A stretch of 64,000 bases of DNA, taken from contig DASVQY010000075.1 of the NCBI GenBank assembly GCA_036388895.1, positions 124,001 through 188,000 of the forward strand, read 5' to 3'. Position numbers and translations under genes: made by a program. The notes beneath the pieces were generated by a model. It was not told the DNA's origin. It worked only from the letters and a program-made list of their open reading frames with translations, and ran no database searches. Shown here piece by piece: positions 49,729-57,726 of the stretch (its first letter is position 1; each line of letters opens with the position of its first letter). The stretch is from SXVE01 sp036388895. Its GTDB lineage: Bacteria > Acidobacteriota > Blastocatellia > Pyrinomonadales > Pyrinomonadaceae.

Positions 49729-51333
49729 TTATTTCATTCGCAAAATATCATTCGCCGCTCGAACGCCGTGAAAAAAGGCTTCTTCGAAAAGAGCGATTCC
49801 GCTCAAATCCGAATGCGCGAAATAAACATTTCTGTAAGGTTTTTGCGCTTCTTCGCGCGCGCCGCTCCACAAAAAACCCGTGCGCGGAGAAATCATCGCG
49901 TGTCCCCAGCGCATTACGTCTATTCGCTCGGTTAATTGGCGTATGTCTTTATGCGCCAGCGATAAATCCGACAAAACAATGTCGGCGAGTTCACGCCAGC
50001 CGAGCGAGAAAAGCTTTGCTCGTCCGCCTGTTTCTGCCATCGGGAAATAATATGTGAAAACCGTCTGCCCGTAATCAACTCCTTTTTGGTGCGTCGCGTT
50101 CACATAGCCGAGCGAAGGACTTTCATATAAAACATTGTCCCAGGCGAGCGGAAAGTCTCGTTTGAATTGCGCTGCCGGGCGATCTTTCAAAAACAAATTA
50201 GCGACGAACCACGCATTATGTTCAAATTCTTTAATGTATCCGGGAGCGGATTGTTTGAAATCTCGAATCAAATATCGTGAAGTGAAAATCGGCGCGGCGT
50301 AGATCACTTTTTCTGCGCGAATTCCGCGAATGTTATTCGTCGCCGCGTCGAGATATACTACGTCTGCGCCGGTTTCCTGCGGAATGATTTCAACGACGAT
50401 TGAATTGACCCGCGTTTTGTTTTTTACTTTGTCGTGTAAATAATTAACGAAGCGTCCGTTGCCTTCGGGAAACGTGATAAAAGGCTGCGATTCTTCGCCC
50501 GATTTACGAACGCGCGAACAAAAGTAAAAAAGTCCAGCCCAGGCTGAAGTTTGATCTAAACGCAGCCCGTAATCGTCGCGGCAGGCGTAATCGCAATACC
50601 AGTAAAGCCTTTCAGACGTGAAACCTTTTTCGCGCAGCCAATAGCCGAACGAAATCGAATCGAGCGCAGTCGCTTCCGCTTCGTTTGAACATTCCGCGAC
50701 GGGCAAAACGAAAGCGCGTTTTCCGTTTGCGTCGCGCCAATTCACCCAAAAATCAATCTGTTTTTGAAATTCAGCGAGCTGACGTTTATCTTCGTCCCCG
50801 GCTCCGGCGGTTAAATATAAACCTTCGTACCAGCGACCTTTGTAAAAAACTCTTTCCTCGGGTTCGCGGCAAAGGTATTGCTCTTTGACGATCAATTCGC
50901 CGATTGCGTCTTTGCCTTCGGTGATCTGCATTTCATCGAGAAGCGAAACAAGTTCGGTATTTTCTCGAAACGGAACCGGCAAATAATGCGCGCCCCACGG
51001 GTAACCGATAAAATTATTCGCGCCGCTCTGCGCCGTGCCGCCGATTTTGTTTTCCAATTCGAGAAGTACGAAATCCGTGAAATTTTCTTTGTTTAATTTC
51101 CAACCCGCCGCAAGACCAGCCGCGCCGCCGCCGATGATAGCGACTTTTACGGTTTCCCAATCGCTCGCTGGAACTTCGTAGCTGCGATTTTCGCGTAAAA
51201 TATGACCGAGGTTAACATTTGCGCCGACAATTTCGCCGTCAGGAAGATTAGTCAAAGAATCTTTTCCGCAAGCCGAAAGCGCGAGCGGAAGACCCAAAAA
51301 CGCTGTTAAAATTTCGCGGCGAGTGAATTTCAT
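49729..51333 (-). CDS. exported FAD-dependent amine-oxidase-like flavoprotein
   Basis: A 534-residue protein. The N-terminus TRREILTAFLGLPLALSAC joins an RR pair, a hydrophobic core and a lipobox (Cys22), suggesting Tat export of a folded lipoprotein. The Rossmann FAD motif VKVAIIGGGAAGLAAGWKL is near 62-80, with ELENKIGGTAQSG near 90. The C-terminal FAD-binding segment YFAHSDLSGIALFEEAFFHG is near 503-522. The substrate is unknown; amine oxidases and carotenoid desaturases share this fold. It is the first gene of a pair with the membrane protein. Confidence 0.85.
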   Translation of the reverse strand: MKFTRREILTAFLGLPLALSACGKDSLTNLPDGEIVGANVNLGHILRENRSYEVPASDWETVKVAIIGGGAAGLAAGWKLNKENFTDFVLLELENKIGGTAQSGANNFIGYPWGAHYLPVPFRENTELVSLLDEMQITEGKDAIGELIVKEQYLCREPEERVFYKGRWYEGLYLTAGAGDEDKRQLAEFQKQIDFWVNWRDANGKRAFVLPVAECSNEAEATALDSISFGYWLREKGFTSERLYWYCDYACRDDYGLRLDQTSAWAGLFYFCSRVRKSGEESQPFITFPEGNGRFVNYLHDKVKNKTRVNSIVVEIIPQETGADVVYLDAATNNIRGIRAEKVIYAAPIFTSRYLIRDFKQSAPGYIKEFEHNAWFVANLFLKDRPAAQFKRDFPLAWDNVLYESPSLGYVNATHQKGVDYGQTVFTYYFPMAETGGRAKLFSLGWRELADIVLSDLSLAHKDIRQLTERIDVMRWGHAMISPRTGFLWSGAREEAQKPYRNVYFAHSDLSGIALFEEAFFHGVRAANDILRMK

Positions 51334-51535
51334 TCGAGTAAATCAGCAGAGAATTGAAGAATAGTGCTTTAAGTATTCTAAATCAAATTTTGTAATGCGC
51401 TGAACTTTTTATGCAGAGTTATCGCTTTGCTCGATTGCGAAGGCGAATTTGCAAGCGTGAGAAACTGATAAACAACGAATCGGACAAAAATAACGAACCA
51501 AAAGCGTAATTTTTGAATTCTATTAATAAATAAAC

Positions 51536-51576
51536 AAGCGCTTTGTGATTGTCTTCCCGTAGATCACAAAGCGCTT
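51536..51576. repeat. perfect 14-bp inverted repeat
   Basis: aagcgctttgtgat (51536-51549) and atcacaaagcgctt (51563-51576) with a 13-base loop (tgtcttcccgtag). It lacks a downstream T-run on the plus strand, so it is not a simple terminator there. Confidence 0.85.
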
Positions 51577-51666
51577 AATACTAATTCGTCAAGGAGACAG
51601 AATAGTTAATAGAAAGACGCGGGAAGTTCGATTCCGGTTACAGTTTATTTGACGAAAGTTTTTCCG

Positions 51667-51771
51667 ATGCCGAATTCACCGAAGAAACGCGTAATAAACC
51701 CTGAAAAAAAACTTTTGAAAATTCCGAATAAAGTAAAAAAACATGGCGCATTATCACGAAAAAAAGCCTAA
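51667..51771 (+). CDS. possible small basic protein
   Basis: A 34-codon frame from ATG 51667 to TAA. The product is very Lys/Arg-rich (MPNSPKKRVINPEKKLL...SRKKA), resembling small ribosome- or RNA-binding proteins, but I recognise no family. The Shine-Dalgarno signal (cgaaag) is weak. It sits 48 bases before the next small gene, in the same direction. Confidence 0.35.
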   Translation: MPNSPKKRVINPEKKLLKIPNKVKKHGALSRKKA

Positions 51772-51819
51772 ATTCTTCAAACTTGCGTTGCGCTGAATCT
51801 ATGTTAGAATAAGCGAATT

Positions 51820-52065
51820 ATGAGCCTGAAACCTGCAATAAACGGAGCGATTTTTAAGCATTTCCTCTCGTCGGACGAGCAGCTTAGAAAAGCGGCGGAA
51901 AACTGTGTTAATGCATTTGTAAAATATTTTGAAGGCGCCAATACAAAAACGTATCAAAAACAAGGTTACCCGCTCGGCAAAAGTCAGCGCGGCTTAAAGA
52001 AATGGCAGACGCGACGTCTTGAGCGAAATAAATGCCTTAAAAAAATATTTAAATTGATCGCGTAG
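51820..52065 (+). CDS. small basic protein of unknown function
   Basis: An 81-residue basic protein. The first 50 residues look helical (AIFKHFLSSDEQLRKAAENCVNAFVKYFEG). The rest is Lys/Arg/Gln-rich (YPLGKSQRGLKKWQTRRLERNKCLKK). No family is recognised, and there is no signal peptide. A terminator-like hairpin follows at 52097-52128, which supports a real transcription unit. Confidence 0.55.
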   Translation: MSLKPAINGAIFKHFLSSDEQLRKAAENCVNAFVKYFEGANTKTYQKQGYPLGKSQRGLKKWQTRRLERNKCLKKIFKLIA

Positions 52066-52096
52066 ATTTTCCTTTAATTTTATAAATGTTGTATTT

Positions 52097-52128
52097 AGCG
52101 GTTAGCGAAAAGTTAGCCGTTATTTTTT
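52097..52128 (+). terminator. probable terminator
   Basis: cggttagc (52099-52107) and gttagccg (52112-52119) form a stem with wobble pairs and a gaaa-type loop, then tattttttg. It lies between convergent genes. Confidence 0.55.
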
Positions 52129-52806
52129 GATGCTGAATTTTCCGTTTTTCCAGACTAAATCGTAAAGTTTTTCGCCGCGTTCATTTATTCCTTCGTCAAT
52201 CTCTTTCAAACCGTAAACTGCTACATTCGTGCCGTAGCGCGGCAGTTCGTACGTTTTCTCGCGGCTGTATTCGGGAACGACCTGCGCTCCGATATCTTTC
52301 CAGCTTCCGTTCGCATATTCGAGAAAATACGTTTCTTCGCCCATTTCAAAAAGTTTGTTCAGCGCGACAATGTAAGTTCCGTCCGGGCGTTTAAACAAAG
52401 CCATTGTGAAACAACTTTGCGCTCCGTCGCAGCCGCCTTTCATATAACCGTTCGCCGCATCTTCGACTTCCAGGTAGTTTTTTAAATACGCGGCGCGCGC
52501 TTTTTCGCAATTTTCCTTTGTCGGCTTATCGGCGCAGCCTTCGAGCGTGAAATATTTTTGCGGCAGCAAATTAAAAAATTCGCGAACCGTTTTCGGCTGT
52601 TTAATCGGCGTGTCGGTGACGGTTTCCGTTTCAGAATTGTTTTTCGCGACGCTCGTTTCGGTTTTGGCTGAATTATTTTCATTTGAGCCGCCCGCTGTTT
52701 TCGGAGCCGGCGCCTGACTTTCGCCCTGCGCGTCTTTCGCCGCGGTGCAGCCGGTTTGTAAAAACAGCGAAACAATCAAAACAAACAGCGGAAATAAAAT
52801 TTTCAT
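52120..52806 (-). CDS. lipoprotein of unknown function
   Basis: A 228-residue protein with a lipoprotein signal (lipobox LQTGC, Cys19). A low-complexity Ser/Thr/Asn/Lys linker spans about 22-72. The ordered domain from 75 has a possible disulfide pair (EGCADKPTKENC). It contains the MKGGCDGAQSCFTMALFKRPDGTYIVAL region near 122-149. The C-terminus ends DLVWKNGKFSIKK. No family is recognised. Confidence 0.75.
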   Translation of the reverse strand: MKILFPLFVLIVSLFLQTGCTAAKDAQGESQAPAPKTAGGSNENNSAKTETSVAKNNSETETVTDTPIKQPKTVREFFNLLPQKYFTLEGCADKPTKENCEKARAAYLKNYLEVEDAANGYMKGGCDGAQSCFTMALFKRPDGTYIVALNKLFEMGEETYFLEYANGSWKDIGAQVVPEYSREKTYELPRYGTNVAVYGLKEIDEGINERGEKLYDLVWKNGKFSIKK

Positions 52807-52861
52807 ATTAATTATATTCAGTCGGAATACTGAATTCAGAACCTTATTTGTAGCGTGTGAA

Positions 52862-53236
52862 CTAATTTCCGATTAGCCATTTTTCGGCTTCTTCCTTATC
52901 TTTAAAGATTCTCATCATTACGCCTTGATTTCTCGCTATAATTTTTCCGAGTTCGTTGATGTTTTCGTGTTTGTGCAAGTCTAAAAACGCTATCTTTTTT
53001 CCGGGGAGAATCTTGCCCAGATATATGCCCATTTCCAGCATTTCGGGCGGCGAGACGCTTTCGGAAAAGTTTTTCTCGATCATTACTTTCGACAACTGCA
53101 ATCGGGAACACATTTCTGCGATTTCGTCCCAGTACATTCTGGAAATTTCCGGCGTCAATTTTTCTCCGCCAACTAAGGCGTATAAATATTTATCTCGATT
53201 TTCCAATTCGATGGCGTATGGTTTTTCCGTATTCAT
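52862..53236 (-). CDS. STAS/SpoIIAA-like small protein
   Basis: A 124-residue protein with an alternating beta/alpha pattern: YLYALVGGEKLTPEISRMYWDEIAEMCSRLQLSKVMIEKNF, then PPEMLEMGIYLGKILPGKKIAFLDLHKH. This resembles the STAS-like SpoIIAA fold seen in many short bacterial proteins. No phosphorylatable Ser is obvious. It lies 55 bases upstream of the lipoprotein gene on the same strand. Confidence 0.6.
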   Translation of the reverse strand: MNTEKPYAIELENRDKYLYALVGGEKLTPEISRMYWDEIAEMCSRLQLSKVMIEKNFSESVSPPEMLEMGIYLGKILPGKKIAFLDLHKHENINELGKIIARNQGVMMRIFKDKEEAEKWLIGN

Positions 53237-53374
53237 ACAAATTTTCGACGGTCATTTATTAATAATTGAAAAACTATTGAAAAGACTTAAATCGTATTAT
53301 AAAAATTGTATTGAAACAATAAACCAAAAATGCTACTTTCTCTTCAACAAAAATTACAAACATCAACCAAATAT

Positions 53375-55888
53375 ATGAAGCGTCTTTTTCTCGCGCTGTT
53401 AACACTTCTATCTGTTTTTCATTTTACTTTCGCGCAGGACAAAAAAACCGAGCCGGTTCAAAAGAAAAACATCGCTCAATTCGTCGAAAAACTGCAAAAG
53501 ATTGACGGATTCGTTCCGGTTTACATTAACGCCGAAGACGGAAAAATTTATCTTGAAATATCGCGTTTTAACCGGGAATTTCTTTATCAGGTTTCGCTTC
53601 CGACCGGCGTCGGCTCAAATCCGATTGGACTTGATCGCGGGCAGCTCGGCGATACGAAAGTCGTGTATTTCGAACGGGCGGGAAACAAAATTCTGCTTGT
53701 ACAGCCGAATTATGATTACCGCGCTTTGAGCGACAATCCGGCAGAACGCCGGGCGGTCGAAGAATCATTTGCGAAATCGGTAATATGGGGCTTTAAAGTA
53801 GAAGCGATTGAAGGCGAAAGGATTTTGGTTGATGCGACGAGTTTTCTGATTCGGGACGCGCACGGAGTCGCCGACCGGCTTCGTGACGCAAAACAGGGAA
53901 ATTACAATTTCGATGAAAGCCGCAGCGCCCTCTTTCTGCCAAACACAAAAGGTTTTCCGAAGAATACGGAAGTCGAAGCGACAATCACTCTTTCGTCAAA
54001 TTCTTATGAAGGACGTCTGGTAACAGCGCCGACTCCGCGTTCAGTGACTGTTCGTCAGCGACATTCGTTCGTTGAATTGCCGGACAGTAATTATCATTAC
54101 CGAAAATTTGACCCGCGCGTCGGATTTTTCCCGATCAGCTTTTACGATTATGCAACCGGAATAAACGAAGACCTCGAAAAACGCTTGATAACCCGTCATC
54201 GTTTAGAGAAAAAAGACCCGAACGCGGCGGTTTCCGAACCGGTCGAGCCGATTATTTATTACGTTGATAACGGCGCTCCGAAAGCTATTCAGGATGCTTT
54301 GGTTGAAGGCGCTTCGTGGTGGAATCAGGCTTTTGAAGCCGCCGGATTTCGCAATGCCTTTCAAGTAAAAGTTTTGCCCGACGCCGCCGACCCGATGGAC
54401 GTTCGTTACAATGTTATTAATTGGGTGCATCGCTCGACGCGCGGATGGGCTTACGGCACGAGCGTCACAGACCCGCGCACCGGCGAAATTATCAAAGGCG
54501 TTGTCACGCTCGATTCGCAAAGGGCGCGGCAGGACTTTCTTATCGGTTCGGGTCTCGTTCCGCAGTATGCGGCGAATGGAATGTCAAACGCAGCCTGCGA
54601 CTTCGCTTTGCTTCCAGATGTTGATTATTTGATAAATTCAGTGCAAAGCGGCGACGCTCATACGATGTCACTGGCGCGTATTCGTCAGCTTTCTGCACAC
54701 GAAGTCGGGCATACGCTCGGACTGACGCATAATTTCGCCGCCAGCACTTACGGGAGAGCGTCGGTAATGGATTACCCGGCGCCGTTAATTGAAATTAAAA
54801 ATGGAAAACTCGATTTTTCAAACGCGTACGCAGTAGGCATCGGCGCATACGACAAATTTGCGATTCGTTACGGCTATTCGCAGTTTACGGCGAACGCGAA
54901 TGAAGAAAACGAGCTGGAAAAAATTCTGCGCGAAGGCGTTTCAAACGGAATGCTGTTTATCTCGGACAGTGACACGCGACCGGCGAGCGCCGCAAATCCG
55001 TTGTCAAATCTTTGGGACAACGGCAGCGACCCGGTTGCAAGGCTCAAATTTGAAATGCAGGTCCGGCGAATCGGGTTAAATCAATTCGGATTGAATAACA
55101 TACCGCAGAAAACTCCTTTGTCGGAACTCGAAAACAAATTTCTGCCGCTTTATCTGCATCACCGCTACCAGCTAACGGCGGCTATAAAATCGCTCGGCGG
55201 CGTTTATTACACTTACGCCGTCAGAACGGAAAATGCGACCAATCCGACTTTAGTGCAGGAAATTGTTCCGGCGGAACGCCAGCGTGAGGCTTTGCAAACC
55301 GTTTTAGATACCATAAAACCCGAAGAACTCGCCATCTCGAACGATATTCTGAAATTGATTCCGCCGACCGCTTACGGATATTATTCGAGCCGCTCCGAAC
55401 TTTTCAGCAAACGGACCTATCCCGTTTTTGATCCTATCGGAGCCGCCGAAATCGCCGCCGATATGACGATTAGCGGTTTGTTGGAACCGAACCGGGCTGC
55501 CCGCCTTATGAACTTTAATGCGAGGAACAAAGCCTATCCGCATTTTCGAGAAGTAGTTGATGCGCTCGTCAAATCTGCGTGGAAAACACCGGCGAATAAC
55601 GATGCTTACCAAACGGCAATAGCGCGTGCCGTACAGAGTTTGACGGTTGCGCGATTGATGGATTTAGCGGCGAACCCAAACGCGCAAGCGCAGGTTCGAG
55701 CAACAGCGACGGACGCGTTGCGCGCTTTACAAACAACACTCAAGCGAACCGCTGCCGCCGGAGACAGCGCGGCGCATAATCGTGCAATAGTCGAAGACAT
55801 CGAGAGATTTTTAACCCGCCCGGATGCTCCGCGAAAGCAAACTGTACCGCTGCCGAATCCGCCGGGCGACCCGATTGGCTCAAATTAA
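53375..55888 (+). CDS. exported zinc-dependent metalloprotease (DUF5117/DUF4953 type)
   Basis: An 837-residue protein from ATG 53375, chosen because it starts the signal peptide (MKRLFLALLTLLSVFHFTFAQ). The N-terminal DUF5117-like domain follows (about 50-240). The metzincin-like zinc motif HEVGHTLGLTHNF is near 448-460, preceded by ANGMSNAACDFALLPDVDYLINSVQSGD. A DUF4953-like C-terminal part runs to the Pro-rich end. Such proteases are common in Bacteroidota and Acidobacteriota. It stands alone, upstream of the remnant zone. Confidence 0.9.
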   Translation: MKRLFLALLTLLSVFHFTFAQDKKTEPVQKKNIAQFVEKLQKIDGFVPVYINAEDGKIYLEISRFNREFLYQVSLPTGVGSNPIGLDRGQLGDTKVVYFERAGNKILLVQPNYDYRALSDNPAERRAVEESFAKSVIWGFKVEAIEGERILVDATSFLIRDAHGVADRLRDAKQGNYNFDESRSALFLPNTKGFPKNTEVEATITLSSNSYEGRLVTAPTPRSVTVRQRHSFVELPDSNYHYRKFDPRVGFFPISFYDYATGINEDLEKRLITRHRLEKKDPNAAVSEPVEPIIYYVDNGAPKAIQDALVEGASWWNQAFEAAGFRNAFQVKVLPDAADPMDVRYNVINWVHRSTRGWAYGTSVTDPRTGEIIKGVVTLDSQRARQDFLIGSGLVPQYAANGMSNAACDFALLPDVDYLINSVQSGDAHTMSLARIRQLSAHEVGHTLGLTHNFAASTYGRASVMDYPAPLIEIKNGKLDFSNAYAVGIGAYDKFAIRYGYSQFTANANEENELEKILREGVSNGMLFISDSDTRPASAANPLSNLWDNGSDPVARLKFEMQVRRIGLNQFGLNNIPQKTPLSELENKFLPLYLHHRYQLTAAIKSLGGVYYTYAVRTENATNPTLVQEIVPAERQREALQTVLDTIKPEELAISNDILKLIPPTAYGYYSSRSELFSKRTYPVFDPIGAAEIAADMTISGLLEPNRAARLMNFNARNKAYPHFREVVDALVKSAWKTPANNDAYQTAIARAVQSLTVARLMDLAANPNAQAQVRATATDALRALQTTLKRTAAAGDSAAHNRAIVEDIERFLTRPDAPRKQTVPLPNPPGDPIGSN

Positions 55889-55966
55889 TTTCAGAACTGC
55901 GTTGAATTTATCGATAAAGAAATATTTATACGTTTGAGAAATTATTAACAAAGTCCGAATTAATAA

Positions 55967-56279
55967 ACCTTTGACCCGTTCTTCGGCAAAGAGCTGAAAG
56001 AAGGCGACGAGATTGTTATTTATTATTTTTTTCTTGGCGGTTATGACGAAGCGAAGCTAATCCAAAAAGATTCCAGTTTGAGCGAAAAAGAAAAAAAGGA
56101 AGCAGCTTCAAAAACCACGGGCAAAATTGAATGGATATTTGCCGTTGAGGAATTTCAAAAATTGTCTGCCGGACCGCAAGTAAGCGCATACGTAAACCAG
56201 GCGCTTTCTGCTGCAGTTGATAAGGACTTAAAGGTTTCAGGGAAAAAAGATGAATTTTTGATTGACCCGCGCCAGGTGA
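55967..56279 (+). pseudogene. gene remnant of unknown family, no start codon
   Basis: The frame is open from just after TAA 55964 with protein-like sequence (FDPFFGKELKEGDEIVIYYF, then GGYDEAKLIQKD and KIEWIFAVEEFQKLSAGPQVSAYV), but it has no start codon with a ribosome site. It runs without a stop into the fructose-bisphosphatase tail. I do not recognise the source gene. The TTG at 56078 could start a chimeric 135-residue product, but the join makes a functional gene unlikely. Confidence 0.5.
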
Positions 56280-56485
56280 AATCAAAATCCAAAGTGGCGG
56301 CTTTTGTACGAAGCCAATCCGGTCGCGTTTCTTGCCGAAACGCCGGCGGCGCGGCTTTTAACGGAACGCAGCCGATTTTAGATGTTCAGCCGACCGAACT
56401 GCATCAGCGTACGCCTTTGATAATCGGAGGCGCGGTCGAAATGGCGGAATTCGAGCGCTGCCTCGGGCGATCATTTTCGCAATAA
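56280..56485 (+). pseudogene. class I fructose-1,6-bisphosphatase, C-terminal remnant with frameshift
   Basis: In one frame (56280-56335) the sequence reads NPKWRLLYEANPVAFLAE. In the next frame it continues AGGAAFNGTQPILDVQPTELHQRTPLIIG and AEFERCL to the stop at 56485. Together these are the C-terminal 65 residues of Fbp (LRLLYExNPxAFLAEQAGG...LHQR). A one-base loss at the Gln codon before AGG explains the switch. The catalytic N-terminal domain is absent. Confidence 0.82.
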
Positions 56486-56556
56486 AACCGATTTAAACAA
56501 TCTATTGAATTATTGTTCCCTTTATTTTCGAAAAGTTAGTTCGGCAGTTAAAAATA

Positions 56557-57195
56557 TTAAATATCACTCACAATTTTCAGGTAATCTCGCGCTTTTTGTG
56601 CTATTGCATTCGTATTTCCCGCTCGAATCGCTTCTACGTCAACTAAATCCGTTCCGACGCCGACGGCGATTGCCCCGGCTTTGAAAAAATCAACAATCGT
56701 TTCGCGCGAAACGCCGCCGGTCGGCATCATTTCGATGTGCGGAAATAAAGTTTTCAAGGTTTTCAAGTATTTCGCTCCGCCCAACACATCGCACGGAAAA
56801 ACTTTGACGCAATCAGCACCGGCGTTCCAGGCAGTTAGAACTTCGGTCGGCGTTAAGCAACCGGGCATAACCACGATTTGATTTTCCCGGCAAAAGCGAA
56901 CTGTTTCGGCATCGAAAGCCGGACTGACGATGAACCTCGCGCCGGCTTCCGCGCATTTTTCAGTTTGCTCGCGATTTAAGACGGTGCCCGCGCCAAGCAG
57001 AATGCCGGGATCAGACGAACTTAATTCTCGAATCAATTCTGCCGCGTTCGGAACGGTCATTGTAATTTCAAATATCTTGATGCCGCACGAAGCGAGGCTT
57101 TCAACCGCTTTTCGCGCATCTTCCGCATCGTTTGTTCGCACGACTGGCACAAGCTTTTCGCGTTTGATTGTTTTTAATACAAGAGATCTTTCCAT
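56557..57195 (-). CDS. eda: KDPG/KHG aldolase
   Basis: A 212-residue class I aldolase, full length. It cleaves 2-keto-3-deoxy-6-phosphogluconate to pyruvate and glyceraldehyde-3-phosphate. FEITMTVPNAAELI near 37-50 holds the catalytic Glu, GAGTVLNREQ near 68, and the Schiff-base Lys is in ADCVKVFPCDVLGG near 130. MPTGGVSRET is near 155. Together with KdgK it finishes the hexuronate and Entner-Doudoroff-type routes. It borders the exuT and kduD remnants. Confidence 0.93.
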   Translation of the reverse strand: MERSLVLKTIKREKLVPVVRTNDAEDARKAVESLASCGIKIFEITMTVPNAAELIRELSSSDPGILLGAGTVLNREQTEKCAEAGARFIVSPAFDAETVRFCRENQIVVMPGCLTPTEVLTAWNAGADCVKVFPCDVLGGAKYLKTLKTLFPHIEMMPTGGVSRETIVDFFKAGAIAVGVGTDLVDVEAIRAGNTNAIAQKARDYLKIVSDI

Positions 57196-57216
57196 TCGTA
57201 TATTCTACAAAACAAA

Positions 57217-57405
57217 TCAAACTTCGCTAATTCGAACCGGTTCAAGTTCGGGCGCGAGCAGGTGTATAACACCTAAAGCTATCAAATATGCCGAAGCCGC
57301 GATGGAGAAAATCGGCACGAAACTGTCGGTTGTTTCTAAAAGGTAAGCCAGGAGTTGGGCGATAAATATTCCGCCGGTGGCGCCTGCCATTCCACCAACT
57401 CCGAT
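57217..57405 (-). pseudogene. hexuronate MFS transporter (ExuT-like), C-terminal remnant
   Basis: 63 codons on the minus strand ending at TGA 57217-57219. The product starts IGVGGMAGATGGIFIAQLLAYLLE and ends ASAYLIALGVIHLLAPELEPV, the last two helices of ExuT-family transporters. It begins abruptly at 57405, where the opposite-strand kduD fragment begins. At least 85% of the gene is missing. Confidence 0.8.
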
Positions 57406-57675
57406 TCAAAATTAGGTGTTGCCCGACTGACGAAAGTTCTCGCCAATGAAAGGGCTAAATACGGCGTTAACGCCATCGCGCCCGATTATATGGCGATCAA
57501 TAACACCGCTCAGAGCGGACGAAACCCGCAACCACCAGATTTTGGAGAGAATTCCCGCCGGACGTTGGGAGAACCCGAAGATTTGGCGGGCGCACTAGTT
57601 TTTCTTTCTTCGGCGGCGTCAGATTATCTGCAAGGTCATATTCTTGTGGTAGACGGCGGCTGGATGGCGCGTTAG
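57406..57675 (+). pseudogene. 2-deoxy-gluconate 3-dehydrogenase (KduD-like SDR), C-terminal remnant
   Basis: It starts at SKLGVARLTKVLANERAKYG, just past the catalytic Tyr of the YxxxK motif, so the NAD domain and active site are lost. It ends with ASDYLQGHILVVDGGWMAR, a typical KduD end. Between them the frame slips: the expected ILERIPAGRW is readable only one frame over (about 57537-57567), so there are two compensating indels. A TTG at 57355 could read into it through antisense exuT sequence, but no functional SDR would result. Confidence 0.82.
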
Positions 57676-57726
57676 CAATTACTAATTACCGATGAAAAAC
57701 GATATTCTTTCATTTGTAATTCTGGT

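Larger units (their letters stand above)
51334..51819. other. intergenic region with structured element
   Basis: A 486-base gap. It holds a perfect 14-bp hairpin (51536-51576), a second long-range helix (51585-51592 with 51649-51656) and a possible 34-codon gene (51667-51771). The left 200 bases, upstream of the flavoprotein gene, show nothing clear beyond AT-rich promoter-like sequence. Confidence 0.6.

Noticed and set aside
51600..51645. tRNA or tmRNA T-arm (gttcgattcc) in the 51.6 kb spacer
   Set aside because: No acceptor stem, D-arm, anticodon arm or CCA end can be built around it.
57355..57675. 106-codon SDR gene as an intact small protein
   Set aside because: The first 17 codons are antisense exuT sequence, and the rest is a frameshifted C-terminal KduD fragment without the active site.
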